A stretch of 19,423 nt of DNA, taken from Paludibacteraceae bacterium. GTDB lineage: Bacteria > Bacteroidota > Bacteroidia > Bacteroidales > Paludibacteraceae. The stretch spans positions 1 through 19,423 of the forward strand of contig CAJGDW010000020.1 of assembly GCA_904502115.1 (NCBI GenBank), read 5' to 3'. Every line of letters begins with the position of its first letter. Position 1 is the first letter of the stretch. Below, piece after piece: positions 1-7,311 of this stretch. The position numbers and the translations under genes were made by a program. Under the pieces are notes generated by a model. It searched no databases and was not told where the DNA came from. It was given only the letters and a program-made list of their open reading frames with translations.

Positions 1-1473
1 AGCACAGAATTTTTGGTTTTCACCCACTACCATGATAGAGTCGATAAAGTTAGATTGTACCATTTTTTCTTCTAGCAAGAATGGGTTAACGTATTTACCC
101 ATCGATGTTTTGAAGATACTTTTCAAACGACCGGTAATTTTAAGCAATCCGTGTTCGGTAAACATACCGGTGTCGCCTGTGTGGAACCAACCGTCTTTGT
201 CAATGGCCTCTGCTGTTAATTCAGGTGCTTTGTAGTAGCCTTTCATTACGTTGTGACCACGACAAATAATTTCGTTACGTTCGGTAATTTTTACCTCTAC
301 ACCTGCAATAGGAGTACCTACGGCACCTGCTAAACGTCCGTGAGGTTCGCGGTTACTTACTGCAATTACGGGTGATGTTTCGGTTAGGCCGTATCCTTCA
401 AAAATAGGCATGCCAATGGCGCTAAAGAACGATACCAAACGGGGTTGAATAGCAGCACTACCCGAAACAATAACGTCCCAATCGCCACCAATAGCTTTAC
501 GCAATTGGCTGTAAATCAATTTGTCTGCAATTTTGTGTTGTGCATTGTACCAAGCACTGTTGCCTTCGATGTCAAATTTCATGGCCAAGTTAAAAGCCCA
601 GTAGTACAATTTTTGTTTAGCAAATGGAAGTTTTTTACCTGCAGCAAACAATTTGTTGTAGATTTTTTCTAGCAAACGAGGCACGCAGCACATAATGTTT
701 GGATTCACCTCTTTGATGTTATCGCCAATGGTAGCCAAACTTTCTGCGTAATAAATAGAAAGACCACGGTATTGATAAACGTACAACAACATTTTTTCGT
801 AAGCGTGGCACATGGGCAAGAAACTAAGTGCTCTTTTATCGTCTTTGCCTAAAATGTGTACTACACTCATTATTTGGTTAACAAAGTTGCTGTGCATCAA
901 CATAACCCCTTTAGGTGTACCTGTTGTACCCGAAGTATAGATGATACAAGCCAAATCGTCTGGTTTAACCGTTGCTTTGATGGCTTCTATTTTTTCTAGG
1001 TCAAGGTTTTGCTTACCCAATTCGTACAATTGGCTTAAGTAGTTATGTCTACCACGGTCAATAAAAGTGTAGATACCTTTTAACGATGGAACTTCGGGCA
1101 AAATGTGCTCAATTTTACGTAACAATTCTTCACCTTCTGCAAATACGTATTTAATTTCTGCGTGGTTAAGAATGTACTGATAATCTGATTCACTAATGGT
1201 AGGGTAGATGGGTACAGGAACTGCACCTACTTGCATAATACCCATATCTAGAATGTTGTACTCAGGACGGTTTGAACTGATAATAGCAATTTTATCATCT
1301 TTTTGAACACCCAAAGCAAGCAAACCGGCACTAACCCAATTGACTTCTTCAATGTAGCGGTCAACAGAGTAGCCTTCCCATTTTCCATTACGTTTGCATG
1401 ATAAGGCAATGTGATCACCTGGTTTCTGTGTTTTGTAATAAGGTAGTAAATCAAATAGTCTAGTAATTTCCAT
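1..1473 (-). CDS. Long-chain fatty acid--CoA ligase (AMP-forming), 3' end outside the window
   Basis: An adenylate-forming enzyme that activates a fatty acid with ATP and transfers it to coenzyme A, for membrane lipid recycling or degradation. The frame stays open from an ATG at 1471-1473 to the left edge, giving 491 residues without a stop. Visible family motifs are the phosphate-binding loop YTSGTTGTPKG (residues 179-189), the A5-type motif EGYGLTET (359-366), the ATP-binding aspartate in HTGDTG (D434) and the hinge region around ITGRLKS. This pattern fits the FAA1/FadD15 branch of long-chain acyl-CoA synthetases, normally about 600 residues, so roughly 100 C-terminal residues, including the catalytic lysine region, lie outside. 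It follows the ATP synthase operon on the same strand but has its own promoter (1497-1530). Substrate chain length is inferred from family resemblance only. Confidence 0.93.
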   Translation of the reverse strand, partial: MEITRLFDLLPYYKTQKPGDHIALSCKRNGKWEGYSVDRYIEEVNWVSAGLLALGVQKDDKIAIISSNRPEYNILDMGIMQVGAVPVPIYPTISESDYQYILNHAEIKYVFAEGEELLRKIEHILPEVPSLKGIYTFIDRGRHNYLSQLYELGKQNLDLEKIEAIKATVKPDDLACIIYTSGTTGTPKGVMLMHSNFVNQIMSVVHILGKDDKRALSFLPMCHAYEKMLLYVYQYRGLSIYYAESLATIGDNIKEVNPNIMCCVPRLLEKIYNKLFAAGKKLPFAKQKLYYWAFNLAMKFDIEGNSAWYNAQHKIADKLIYSQLRKAIGGDWDVIVSGSAAIQPRLVSFFSAIGMPIFEGYGLTETSPVIAVSNREPHGRLAGAVGTPIAGVEVKITERNEIICRGHNVMKGYYKAPELTAEAIDKDGWFHTGDTGMFTEHGLLKITGRLKSIFKTSMGKYVNPFLLEEKMVQSNFIDSIMVVGENQKFCA

Positions 1474-1496
1474 TTTCTTTCTTTTTAAATGACCCG

Positions 1497-1530
1497 CAAA
1501 GATAATTATATTTCTCGGTAAAAAACGCAA
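1497..1530 (-). promoter_or_regulatory. Promoter of the acyl-CoA synthetase gene
   Basis: On the minus strand TATCTTTG (1497-1504) matches the Bacteroidota -7 element TAnnTTTG exactly. A TTG at 1528-1530 is the best -33 candidate, but the 23-base spacing is slightly longer than the usual 19-21. The start codon follows about 24 bases after the -7 element, behind an A-rich leader. The -33 edge touches the palindrome that ends the ATP synthase operon. Confidence 0.6.
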
Positions 1531-1565
1531 AAGTTGCACATTATTTTAATTTTTGTGCAACTTTT
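1521..1565 (-). terminator. Intrinsic terminator after atpG
   Basis: A perfect 12-base inverted repeat (AAAAGTTGCACA at 1529-1540, TGTGCAACTTTT at 1554-1565) encloses a 13-base A/T loop. Read on the minus strand, the stem ends in a T run, then GCG and five more T (1521-1525). It lies 21 bases past the atpG stop, so it fits a rho-independent terminator of the ATP synthase operon. The same palindrome could also serve as an operator for the next gene, since it abuts that promoter. Confidence 0.75.
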
Positions 1566-1586
1566 ACAGTTCAATTGTTAAAATTC

Positions 1587-2486
1587 TTAATTTCTTAAAG
1601 CTTCCGAACCACCAACAATATCCAAAAGTTCATTGGTAATTACCTCTTGTCGAACGCGGTTGTATTGTTGGGTAATGGTTTCTATCATTTTGCTAGCATT
1701 GTCGGATGCTACTTGCATCGCTGTTGTACGGGCACCGTGCTCGGCAGTGGTAGAATCCAGTATCGTAGCATAAAATCGCATACGCACTACATTGGGAACC
1801 AATTGGTTAATAACCGTTGGAATGTCAGGTTCGGTAATGTACAACAAATTTTGTGTGCTACCATCTTCGGCACCTGAGCTTGTCGGAATTCCAGAAACTT
1901 CTGTGCTCAACGGTAACAATACCTCGTTTGTAGGAAGCTGAACCGCTGCATTTTTATGACGGTTGTATAACACCACCAATTCGTCTATTTGTTGGTCTTT
2001 ATATGCCTCTACTAAGGGTTGTACTAGTTTGCAAGCCTCTTCGTACGATGGTTTATCGCACAAATGATTGCATTCTATGCTAACAGGGTATCCCAATTTT
2101 TTTACGTAGTCGGTAATTTTCTTGCCAATGGGGTAGATGTCTATTGCTACGTTTTTGGCTTGATAATTACGAATGGCTTCGTTCAATAATTTGTTCACGG
2201 AACTGTTAAACACACCGCACAAACCACTATTAGACGAGATACAAATAATAGCAGCACGTTTTACCTCGCGTTTCTCTGCCAAAGGAATGCTTACCGAACC
2301 AGGCTCAATACTGCTTAAATATTGAGTTAGCATATCGGTTAGCTTTTGCTTGTACGGAATAAAACGCAAGGTGTTTTCTTCCGACTTATGCAATTTAGCC
2401 GCCGATACCATTTTCATGGCAGAGGTAATTTTCTTGGTCGAGTTAACCGAGAGAATGCGTGCGCGTATTTCTTTTAAAGATGCCAT
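1587..2486 (-). CDS. atpG: F1Fo ATP synthase gamma subunit
   Basis: The central rotor shaft of F1, which couples c-ring rotation to the three catalytic beta sites. The product has 299 residues, the normal size. The N-terminal helix carries the conserved KKITSAMKMVSAAKL region (residues 18-32), the Rossmann-like domain starts with ISSNSGLCGVFN (83-94), and the C-terminal helix contains the invariant-type ALR near the end (EALRN) together with a TTAMQVASDNA stretch. It is the last gene of the operon: 33 bases separate it from atpA, and that gap is filled by an octamer repeat run. A hairpin terminator follows the stop. Confidence 0.97.
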   Translation of the reverse strand: MASLKEIRARILSVNSTKKITSAMKMVSAAKLHKSEENTLRFIPYKQKLTDMLTQYLSSIEPGSVSIPLAEKREVKRAAIICISSNSGLCGVFNSSVNKLLNEAIRNYQAKNVAIDIYPIGKKITDYVKKLGYPVSIECNHLCDKPSYEEACKLVQPLVEAYKDQQIDELVVLYNRHKNAAVQLPTNEVLLPLSTEVSGIPTSSGAEDGSTQNLLYITEPDIPTVINQLVPNVVRMRFYATILDSTTAEHGARTTAMQVASDNASKMIETITQQYNRVRQEVITNELLDIVGGSEALRN

Positions 2487-2492
2487 TAAATT

Positions 2493-2516
2493 GTTGAATC
2501 GTTAAATCGTAAAACC
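2493..2516. repeat. Three-unit octamer run between atpA and atpG
   Basis: Three adjoining 8-base units, GTTGAATC, GTTAAATC and GTAAAACC, occupy most of the 33-base atpA-atpG spacer. They share the G-first, TC/CC-last pattern of the runs at 5529, 8960, 10097, 10159, 12641 and 15318. The atpG ribosome-binding region must lie in or beside this run. Confidence 0.6.
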
Positions 2517-2519
2517 GTT

Positions 2520-4121
2520 TTATTTTTTTATAAGCAACCTATGTTTATAGGCAGCCGATAGAGCAGCCGCTTCGCTGCGTAAAATGTCTTCTATTTCGGC
2601 AGTCAATTGACCATTTTTCAATGGTTCTAATACGATTTCTTTGTATTTGTTCTCTAAAATTTCTAAGAAATTTCTTTCAAATTCGCTCACTTTTTCTACG
2701 GGAACATCGGCCAACAAACCATTGGTTCCGCAGTAGATAATGGCAACTTGTTGCTCTACTGTATATGGCGAATATCTTCCTTGTTTAAGAATTTCTACGT
2801 TCTTCGCGCCCTTGTCAAGCACTAATTTGGTTGCAGCGTCAACTTCGGCACCAAATTTAGAGAATGCCTCCAATTCGCGGAATTGTGCTTGGTCTAGTTT
2901 AAGTGTACCCGCTACTTTTTTCATGGATTTGATTTGAGCGCTACCACCTACACGCGATACCGAGATACCTACGTTAATAGCAGGACGAATACCAGCGTTA
3001 AACAAGCTAGATTCTAAGAAAATTTGACCGTCGGTAATAGAAATTACGTTGGTTGGAATGTAGGCCGATACGTCACCTGCTTGGGTTTCGATAATGGGCA
3101 ATGCAGTAATAGAACCGCCACCTTTTACCTTGCCTTTTAGCGAAGCAGGAAGGTCGTTCATCGATTGTGCAACACGGTCGTTTTTAATTACCTTGGCAGC
3201 ACGTTCTAGCAAACGAGAGTGCAAGTAGAAAATATCACCAGGGTAGGCTTCACGACCAGGAGGACGACGCAAAATAAGCGACACTTCACGGTAAGCTACC
3301 GCTTGTTTAGAAAGGTCATCGTAAATAATCAAAGCATGACGACCTGTGTCGCGGAAGTATTCTGCAATGGCAACCCCAGCAAAAGGTGCGTAGTATTGCA
3401 TAGCAGCAGGGTCTGATGCTGTTGCCGATACCACAATGGTGTAATCCATGGCACCGTTTTCTTCTAAGGTTTGTACCAAGTTGGCAATGGTAGAACCTTT
3501 TTGACCAATACCTACGTAGATACAATAAATAGGTTCGCCTTTTTTGTAGAATTCTTTTTGGTTAATAATGGTGTCGATAGCAATGGCTGTTTTACCCGTT
3601 TGACGGTCGCCAATAATCAACTCACGTTGACCACGACCAATAGGAATCATGGCGTCAATAGCCTTGATACCGGTTTGTAGGGGTTCTTTTACGGGTTGAC
3701 GATAAATAACACCAGGAGCTTTGCGCTCTAGTGGCATTTCAAAACGTTCGCCCGAAATAGCACCTTTGCCGTCAATGGGTTCGCCCAATACGTTGATAAC
3801 GCGACCCAACATACCTTCGCCTGCCATGATAGAGGCAATACGTTTGGTACGGCGCACCACAAAGCCTTCTTTAATATCTTGGGTAGGGCCTAAAAGTACC
3901 ACACCCACATTGTCTTCTTCCAAGTTAAGCACAATGCCCTTGGTGCCGTTTTCAAACTCAACCAATTCGTTCGACTGAACTTTGTTTAAGCCGTAAACAC
4001 GGGCTACACCGTCACTTACTTGGAGTACTTTACCTATTTCTTCAAATTCGAGTTGGTTTTTATAGCCGTCAAGTTGCATTTGCAACACGCTCGAAATTTC
4101 ACTTGGTTTAATGTCCGGCAT
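2520..4121 (-). CDS. atpA: F1Fo ATP synthase alpha subunit
   Basis: The non-catalytic nucleotide-binding subunit of the F1 hexamer. With 533 residues it is slightly longer than the E. coli protein. The Walker A loop is GDRQTGKT (171-178), the Walker B region is ALIIYDDL (263-270), and PAINVGISVSRVG (380-392) holds R390, the arginine finger that reaches into the catalytic beta site. The N-terminal crown with EIGKVLQVSDGVARVYGL (28-45) is typical. The start codon lies 14 bases inside the end of atpH, so the two are translationally linked. The next gene, atpG, is separated by an octamer-repeat spacer. Confidence 0.98.
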   Translation of the reverse strand: MPDIKPSEISSVLQMQLDGYKNQLEFEEIGKVLQVSDGVARVYGLNKVQSNELVEFENGTKGIVLNLEEDNVGVVLLGPTQDIKEGFVVRRTKRIASIMAGEGMLGRVINVLGEPIDGKGAISGERFEMPLERKAPGVIYRQPVKEPLQTGIKAIDAMIPIGRGQRELIIGDRQTGKTAIAIDTIINQKEFYKKGEPIYCIYVGIGQKGSTIANLVQTLEENGAMDYTIVVSATASDPAAMQYYAPFAGVAIAEYFRDTGRHALIIYDDLSKQAVAYREVSLILRRPPGREAYPGDIFYLHSRLLERAAKVIKNDRVAQSMNDLPASLKGKVKGGGSITALPIIETQAGDVSAYIPTNVISITDGQIFLESSLFNAGIRPAINVGISVSRVGGSAQIKSMKKVAGTLKLDQAQFRELEAFSKFGAEVDAATKLVLDKGAKNVEILKQGRYSPYTVEQQVAIIYCGTNGLLADVPVEKVSEFERNFLEILENKYKEIVLEPLKNGQLTAEIEDILRSEAAALSAAYKHRLLIKK

Positions 4122-4644
4122 ATTTGTTTAATTTTGATAATTGTCCTTTAATGCTGGCATCTAAGCGGTTGTTTTCAATATCAATGATGTAACCGCCAAT
4201 AATGTCAGGGTTAATTTCGGTACGTAACTCTACCTTTTTGCCTTGGTATTTTTCTATCCAGCCTGCCATTTTTTTCTGCAAGGCTTCGGGTAGTTCAATG
4301 GCACTGGTTAGGGTAGTAACCACCGTATTTTGTTGTTTACGATACAAATCTTGATACATCAATGCCATCCAATGCAACTGGCTTACACGACCTTGGCTAA
4401 TAACAAAATCGATAAAGGTTTGCGAGGTAGCATGGATATCCTTGCCGCATGCCAACTTAAGCACCTTTGCTTTTTCGGTGGCTGCAACCGATGGATTATC
4501 TAAAACCTGTTGTAGGGTAGGAAACTGACGGAACGATTGCTCCAAGGTGTACATGTCGTTGTACACCTTATCGGCAGCTTTCTTTTCCAAAGCACTACCT
4601 AACAAGGCTTTTGCGTATCGTATGGATAATTTTCCGTGATTCAT
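4108..4644 (-). CDS. atpH: F1Fo ATP synthase delta subunit
   Basis: Part of the peripheral stalk: it caps the F1 alpha/beta crown and joins it to the b subunits. The product has 178 residues, the usual length. The N-terminal helical domain begins with the family-typical pattern SIRYAKALLGSALEK (7-21), and the C-terminal segment contains NPDIIGGYIIDIENNRLDAS (145-164), which matches the conserved GG..i.id..viD.S region. The start overlaps the atpF stop by ATGA (4641-4644) and the end overlaps atpA by 14 bases. Confidence 0.95.
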   Translation of the reverse strand: MNHGKLSIRYAKALLGSALEKKAADKVYNDMYTLEQSFRQFPTLQQVLDNPSVAATEKAKVLKLACGKDIHATSQTFIDFVISQGRVSQLHWMALMYQDLYRKQQNTVVTTLTSAIELPEALQKKMAGWIEKYQGKKVELRTEINPDIIGGYIIDIENNRLDASIKGQLSKLNKYAGH

Positions 4645-5138
4645 GATGCACTAACGTTTTCTTTGAGTAAACGTTCGATGTACTGTTCTTGCGCTTTTTT
4701 GTTTTCTAGTTCTTTGCGCAAAATCTTTTCGGCCATGCCAATAGACAACGAAGCCACTTCGCTTCTAATTTCGGCAATGGCTTGCGCTTTTTCTTTGGCA
4801 ATTTGTTCGCGAGCATTGGCAATAATTTGCTGTGCTTCTTCTTGTGCCTGTTGTTTTGCTTCAGCAATCATTTTGTCGTTCATTTGCTTGGTATCTTTTA
4901 CCATACGCATTTGTTCGGCTTGTGCTGCAGCAATAATGGCCTTGCCTTTTTCTTCTAATCCAGCCAACGAGTTGGCGGCTTCTTCTGCTTTTTTAAGCGA
5001 ATTTGTAATATGATCTTCGCGTTCTTTTAGCGAGGTTAAAATGGTTGGCCATGCAAATTTTGCTAATACAAAAAATACAATCGAAAAGGCCAATAGCATC
5101 CATATTACCAATCCGGAATCTGGTAAAAAAAGATTCAT
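4641..5138 (-). CDS. atpF: F1Fo ATP synthase b subunit
   Basis: The membrane-anchored dimeric stator arm linking subunit a to delta/F1. Residues about 8-28 form the single membrane span (LVIWMLLAFSIVFFVLAKFAW), followed by a charged, alanine- and glutamine-rich coiled coil up to the end (about 35-160). The 165-residue length is normal. Only one b gene is present, so the stalk is presumably a homodimer. The stop codon overlaps the atpH start by four bases. The gene follows a strong hairpin in the atpE-atpF spacer. Confidence 0.96.
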   Translation of the reverse strand: MNLFLPDSGLVIWMLLAFSIVFFVLAKFAWPTILTSLKEREDHITNSLKKAEEAANSLAGLEEKGKAIIAAAQAEQMRMVKDTKQMNDKMIAEAKQQAQEEAQQIIANAREQIAKEKAQAIAEIRSEVASLSIGMAEKILRKELENKKAQEQYIERLLKENVSAS

Positions 5139-5161
5139 AATGTTTGCTTTTGTTGGTAAAT

Positions 5162-5187
5162 GGTAACCGCCTTTTACAGCGGTTACC
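5162..5187 (-). promoter_or_regulatory. Perfect 9-base hairpin between atpE and atpF
   Basis: GGTAACCGC (5162-5170) and GCGGTTACC (5179-5187) are perfect complements around an 8-base loop. The hairpin lies 34 bases past the atpE stop and is not followed by a T run in the minus direction, so it is not a classical terminator. A 3' stability or processing hairpin that raises atpE mRNA over the distal genes is a plausible role, because the c-ring needs many copies of AtpE. That role is inference. Confidence 0.55.
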
Positions 5188-5221
5188 TAGATTTATCTGT
5201 AACCTTTGCAGGCTACGTGGC

Positions 5222-5497
5222 TTACAATAGGATAGCCAATACGCAAGTAATGATGGCAAACAAGGTTACACCTTCAATAAGTGCAGCTGCCAAAATCATA
5301 CCCGAACGGATATCTCCTGCAGCTTCTGGTTGACGTGCAATGGCTTCCATAGCAGACGAACCAATTTTACCAATGCCCATACCGGCACCTAGAATGGCAA
5401 TAGCAGCGCCAATACTTGCACCAAATTTAGCTAATGCTGCGCCAGCGAAGGCGGCTTCTGCGCCTGCAGCGGCGGCTTGAAGAATTACTGATAACAT
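5222..5497 (-). CDS. atpE: F1Fo ATP synthase c subunit (rotor ring)
   Basis: The proteolipid that forms the rotating membrane ring. Its 91 residues make two glycine/alanine-rich membrane helices joined by the polar loop ARQPEA (54-59). The ion-carrying carboxylate is E75 in helix 2 (ALIEGVTLF). Helix 1 has no glutamine at the Na+-ligand position and E75 is followed by glycine, not serine, which argues for protons over sodium. The first 20 or so residues form an extra alanine-rich N-terminal stretch compared with the 79-residue E. coli protein. A 128-base spacer with an octamer array precedes it and a hairpin follows it. Confidence 0.95.
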   Translation of the reverse strand: MLSVILQAAAAGAEAAFAGAALAKFGASIGAAIAILGAGMGIGKIGSSAMEAIARQPEAAGDIRSGMILAAALIEGVTLFAIITCVLAILL

Positions 5498-5528
5498 AAT
5501 GATAAGTGTTAAGTGTTAAGTGTTTATT

Positions 5529-5600
5529 GTTTAGTTGTTTAGTCGTTTAGTCGTTTAGTCGTTTAGTCGACTCACCGAATCACCAAATCTCCGAATCACC
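5529..5600. repeat. Nine-unit octamer array between atpB and atpE
   Basis: Seventy-two bases in unbroken 8-base register: one GTTTAGTT, four identical GTTTAGTC (5537-5568), then GACTCACC, GAATCACC, AAATCTCC and GAATCACC. Just before it (5504-5526) is a looser run of GTGTTAA-like 7-base units. The array lies inside the ATP synthase operon and would be transcribed as part of the leader region in front of atpE. Confidence 0.85.
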
Positions 5601-5603
5601 GGA

Positions 5604-5621
5604 GCATTGCGCTAGCAATGC
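5604..5621. repeat. Short perfect hairpin beside the atpB stop
   Basis: GCATTGC (5604-5610) and GCAATGC (5615-5621) pair perfectly around a four-base loop. It sits three bases past the octamer array and four bases from the atpB stop codon. There is no T run, so a terminator is unlikely. It may be a stability hairpin or part of the repeat element. Confidence 0.5.
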
Positions 5622-5625
5622 GATA

Positions 5626-6681
5626 TTAATGATGTTCTTTTACTTGTGCCATGCCAATAAAGGTAGCCGATAGCATGGTAAATACGTATGCTTGGATAAA
5701 GGCTACTAATAATTCCAAGCAGTACATAAATATCGAGAATAGGATCGATACCACAGCGGTAACGCCACCCACAACAGCTCCCATGCTAATGGTAATGATA
5801 AAGATCAAGGCCATCAATACCATAATAATAAGGTGTCCTGCCAAAATATTGGCAAAAAGACGAATCATTAAGGCAATGGGTTTGGTAAGGGTTGATATAA
5901 TCTCGATAATGGGCATCAAGGGCAATGGTACTTTTAACCAGGTAGGAACATCGGGCCAAATAACTTCTTTGTAGTATTCGCGTGTTCCGCAAATGTTGGT
6001 TACTAAATAGGTAAATACCGCTAGCACCATGGTTACCGATAGGTTGCCCGTTAAGTTAGCACCAAAGGGGAAGATAGGAATCAATCCCATCAAGTTGTTT
6101 AGCAAAATAAAGAAGAAAACGGTTAGCAAGTAGGGCGAAAAACGCATGTATTGGTCGCCCAACGAAGGTTTAATAACATCGTCTTCAATGTAATTGATAA
6201 CCACTTCCATTAAGCTATATCCCTTGCTAGGTACACCCAATGGGCGTTTTTTATAGGCACGTGCCATAGGAATAAAGATGCTTAGCAAAATAGCACTCGA
6301 CAATAAAATAGCAAATACGTTTTTGGTAATTGAAAGGTCAAAAGGTCTTACCACTTCGCCTTTGCTGTTAATTTCTACCAATTTGCCATCGTAGTCGCCA
6401 CCTTTAGCAATGTAGAAATTTTCGTATTGATGGCCATGGGCAACATGACTCGACGAAAAAACAAACCATCCTCTTTCTTCGCTGTGGGCAATCACCAACA
6501 AAGGAACAGAAATAGGGTGTCCGTTTATTTCGGTAATGTGAAAATCATAACCATCGCCTACGTGTCCAAACAAAAAGGATACGGGGTCAAAGGTTGCCTC
6601 TTCTTCTGCTGTTTCGCTTGCCATTACGACAGGGGTAAACAGCATGGCACACATCAATAATATGTATTTTAGTTTTTTCAT
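5626..6681 (-). CDS. atpB: F1Fo ATP synthase a subunit with periplasmic N-terminal domain
   Basis: The stator membrane subunit carrying the two proton half-channels. The essential arginine is R274 in LMIRLFANILAGH (271-283), and Q330 in AFIQAYVFTML (327-337) matches the last-helix glutamine of E. coli. At 351 residues it is some 80 longer than the E. coli protein. The extra sequence is N-terminal: a signal peptide (about 1-21, with a lysine start, a hydrophobic core and a VMA cleavage-like site) and a hydrophilic segment (about 22-118) that should lie in the periplasm before the first conserved helix. Such an N-terminus is common in Bacteroidota. The start overlaps the stop of the AtpI-like gene by ATGA. 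Confidence 0.96.
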   Translation of the reverse strand: MKKLKYILLMCAMLFTPVVMASETAEEEATFDPVSFLFGHVGDGYDFHITEINGHPISVPLLVIAHSEERGWFVFSSSHVAHGHQYENFYIAKGGDYDGKLVEINSKGEVVRPFDLSITKNVFAILLSSAILLSIFIPMARAYKKRPLGVPSKGYSLMEVVINYIEDDVIKPSLGDQYMRFSPYLLTVFFFILLNNLMGLIPIFPFGANLTGNLSVTMVLAVFTYLVTNICGTREYYKEVIWPDVPTWLKVPLPLMPIIEIISTLTKPIALMIRLFANILAGHLIIMVLMALIFIITISMGAVVGGVTAVVSILFSIFMYCLELLVAFIQAYVFTMLSATFIGMAQVKEHH

Positions 6682-7073
6682 TCGTTTGGTTGCTTCGTTT
6701 TTTTAGCATCCATCCATGCTAAAGCTAGTTTTGTTTCTACTACCAATGTAATTAAGTACATGGCTACCAACCTAATAAAGAAAGCGACGCCCACTTGTGG
6801 CATTAAAAATGCAAAACCCAATACAATGCCCAAGATAACCAATAGCTTGGCTGTTTTGTACAGCATGTAAACTTGTGTGCCTTTTGCTTGGTTGGTTTGT
6901 TTGCGAGCGTATTTTTCTATTTCGTAATAAATCCATTCAATGCCCATAAACAACAGGGGTACCATTAGGTACATGCGGTTGTAGGGGGCTTGCATCATAA
7001 ATTGGTGTATCAAAGAAATCACCAATTCGCCAATAAGGCAGCTCAACAACAAAACGGGTAGTGCGTTTTTCAT
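6678..7073 (-). CDS. AtpI-like small membrane protein of the ATP synthase operon
   Basis: A 131-residue protein with about four predicted membrane segments (approximately residues 4-23, 33-49, 72-93 and 95-113) and a lysine-rich tail. It occupies the place of AtpI, between the F1 genes atpD/atpC and the Fo gene atpB. AtpI proteins help assemble the c-ring, but I see no diagnostic motif, so the assignment rests on position, size and topology. I chose the ATG at 7071-7073, which overlaps the atpC stop as ATGA, the same junction seen at atpI/atpB and atpF/atpH. An in-frame ATG four codons upstream would give 135 residues and a 16-base overlap. Confidence 0.75.
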   Translation of the reverse strand: MKNALPVLLLSCLIGELVISLIHQFMMQAPYNRMYLMVPLLFMGIEWIYYEIEKYARKQTNQAKGTQVYMLYKTAKLLVILGIVLGFAFLMPQVGVAFFIRLVAMYLITLVVETKLALAWMDAKKTKQPNE

Positions 7074-7309
7074 AATTCTACGCAAGCGGTTATGTCGTTG
7101 TTGTGTATTTCTACAAATCCGCCAGCAATGTCAATAGAAACGGGTTCGCTTCCATCGTTACCTATAACAATGGTGCCTTTATTTAACAATGAAATAATGG
7201 GCGCGTGATTGTCTAATACCGTAAACGGACTTTGTGCTCCCGGAAAGGCTACCGATGTAGCTGTTCCGTTGTACAAACTTTTGTTGGCCGAAAGAATAGA
7301 AACATTCAT
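7070..7309 (-). CDS. atpC: F1Fo ATP synthase epsilon subunit, single-domain form
   Basis: The foot of the central stalk that binds gamma and the c-ring. The 79-residue product corresponds only to the N-terminal beta-sandwich: it opens with NVSILSANKSLYNG (2-15), has the FPGAQSPFTVLDNHAPIIS core (22-40) and ends shortly after GGFVEIHNNDITACVE. The C-terminal helical hairpin that inhibits ATP hydrolysis in E. coli (139 residues) is absent. Short epsilons are usual in Bacteroidota and Chlorobi, so this is not a truncation. Only two bases separate it from atpD, and its stop overlaps the next start. Confidence 0.94.
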   Translation of the reverse strand: MNVSILSANKSLYNGTATSVAFPGAQSPFTVLDNHAPIISLLNKGTIVIGNDGSEPVSIDIAGGFVEIHNNDITACVEL

Positions 7310-7311
7310 GG

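Noticed and set aside
5222..5497. Sodium-driven c-ring
   Set aside because: Helix 1 lacks the glutamine and helix 2 lacks the serine after the key glutamate that are typical of Na+-binding c subunits.
5529..5600. CRISPR-like array
   Set aside because: The units are only 8 bases, directly adjoining with no unique spacers, and no cas genes are present.
5651..5974. Open frame antisense to atpB
   Set aside because: It is the complement of a well-supported membrane protein gene, and its sequence shows no family motif. Several similar frames lie opposite atpA, atpD and purC and were rejected for the same reason.
7074..7085. Earlier start for the AtpI-like gene
   Set aside because: The ATG at 7085 would overlap atpC by 16 bases. 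The next in-frame ATG gives the ATGA overlap used elsewhere in this operon.
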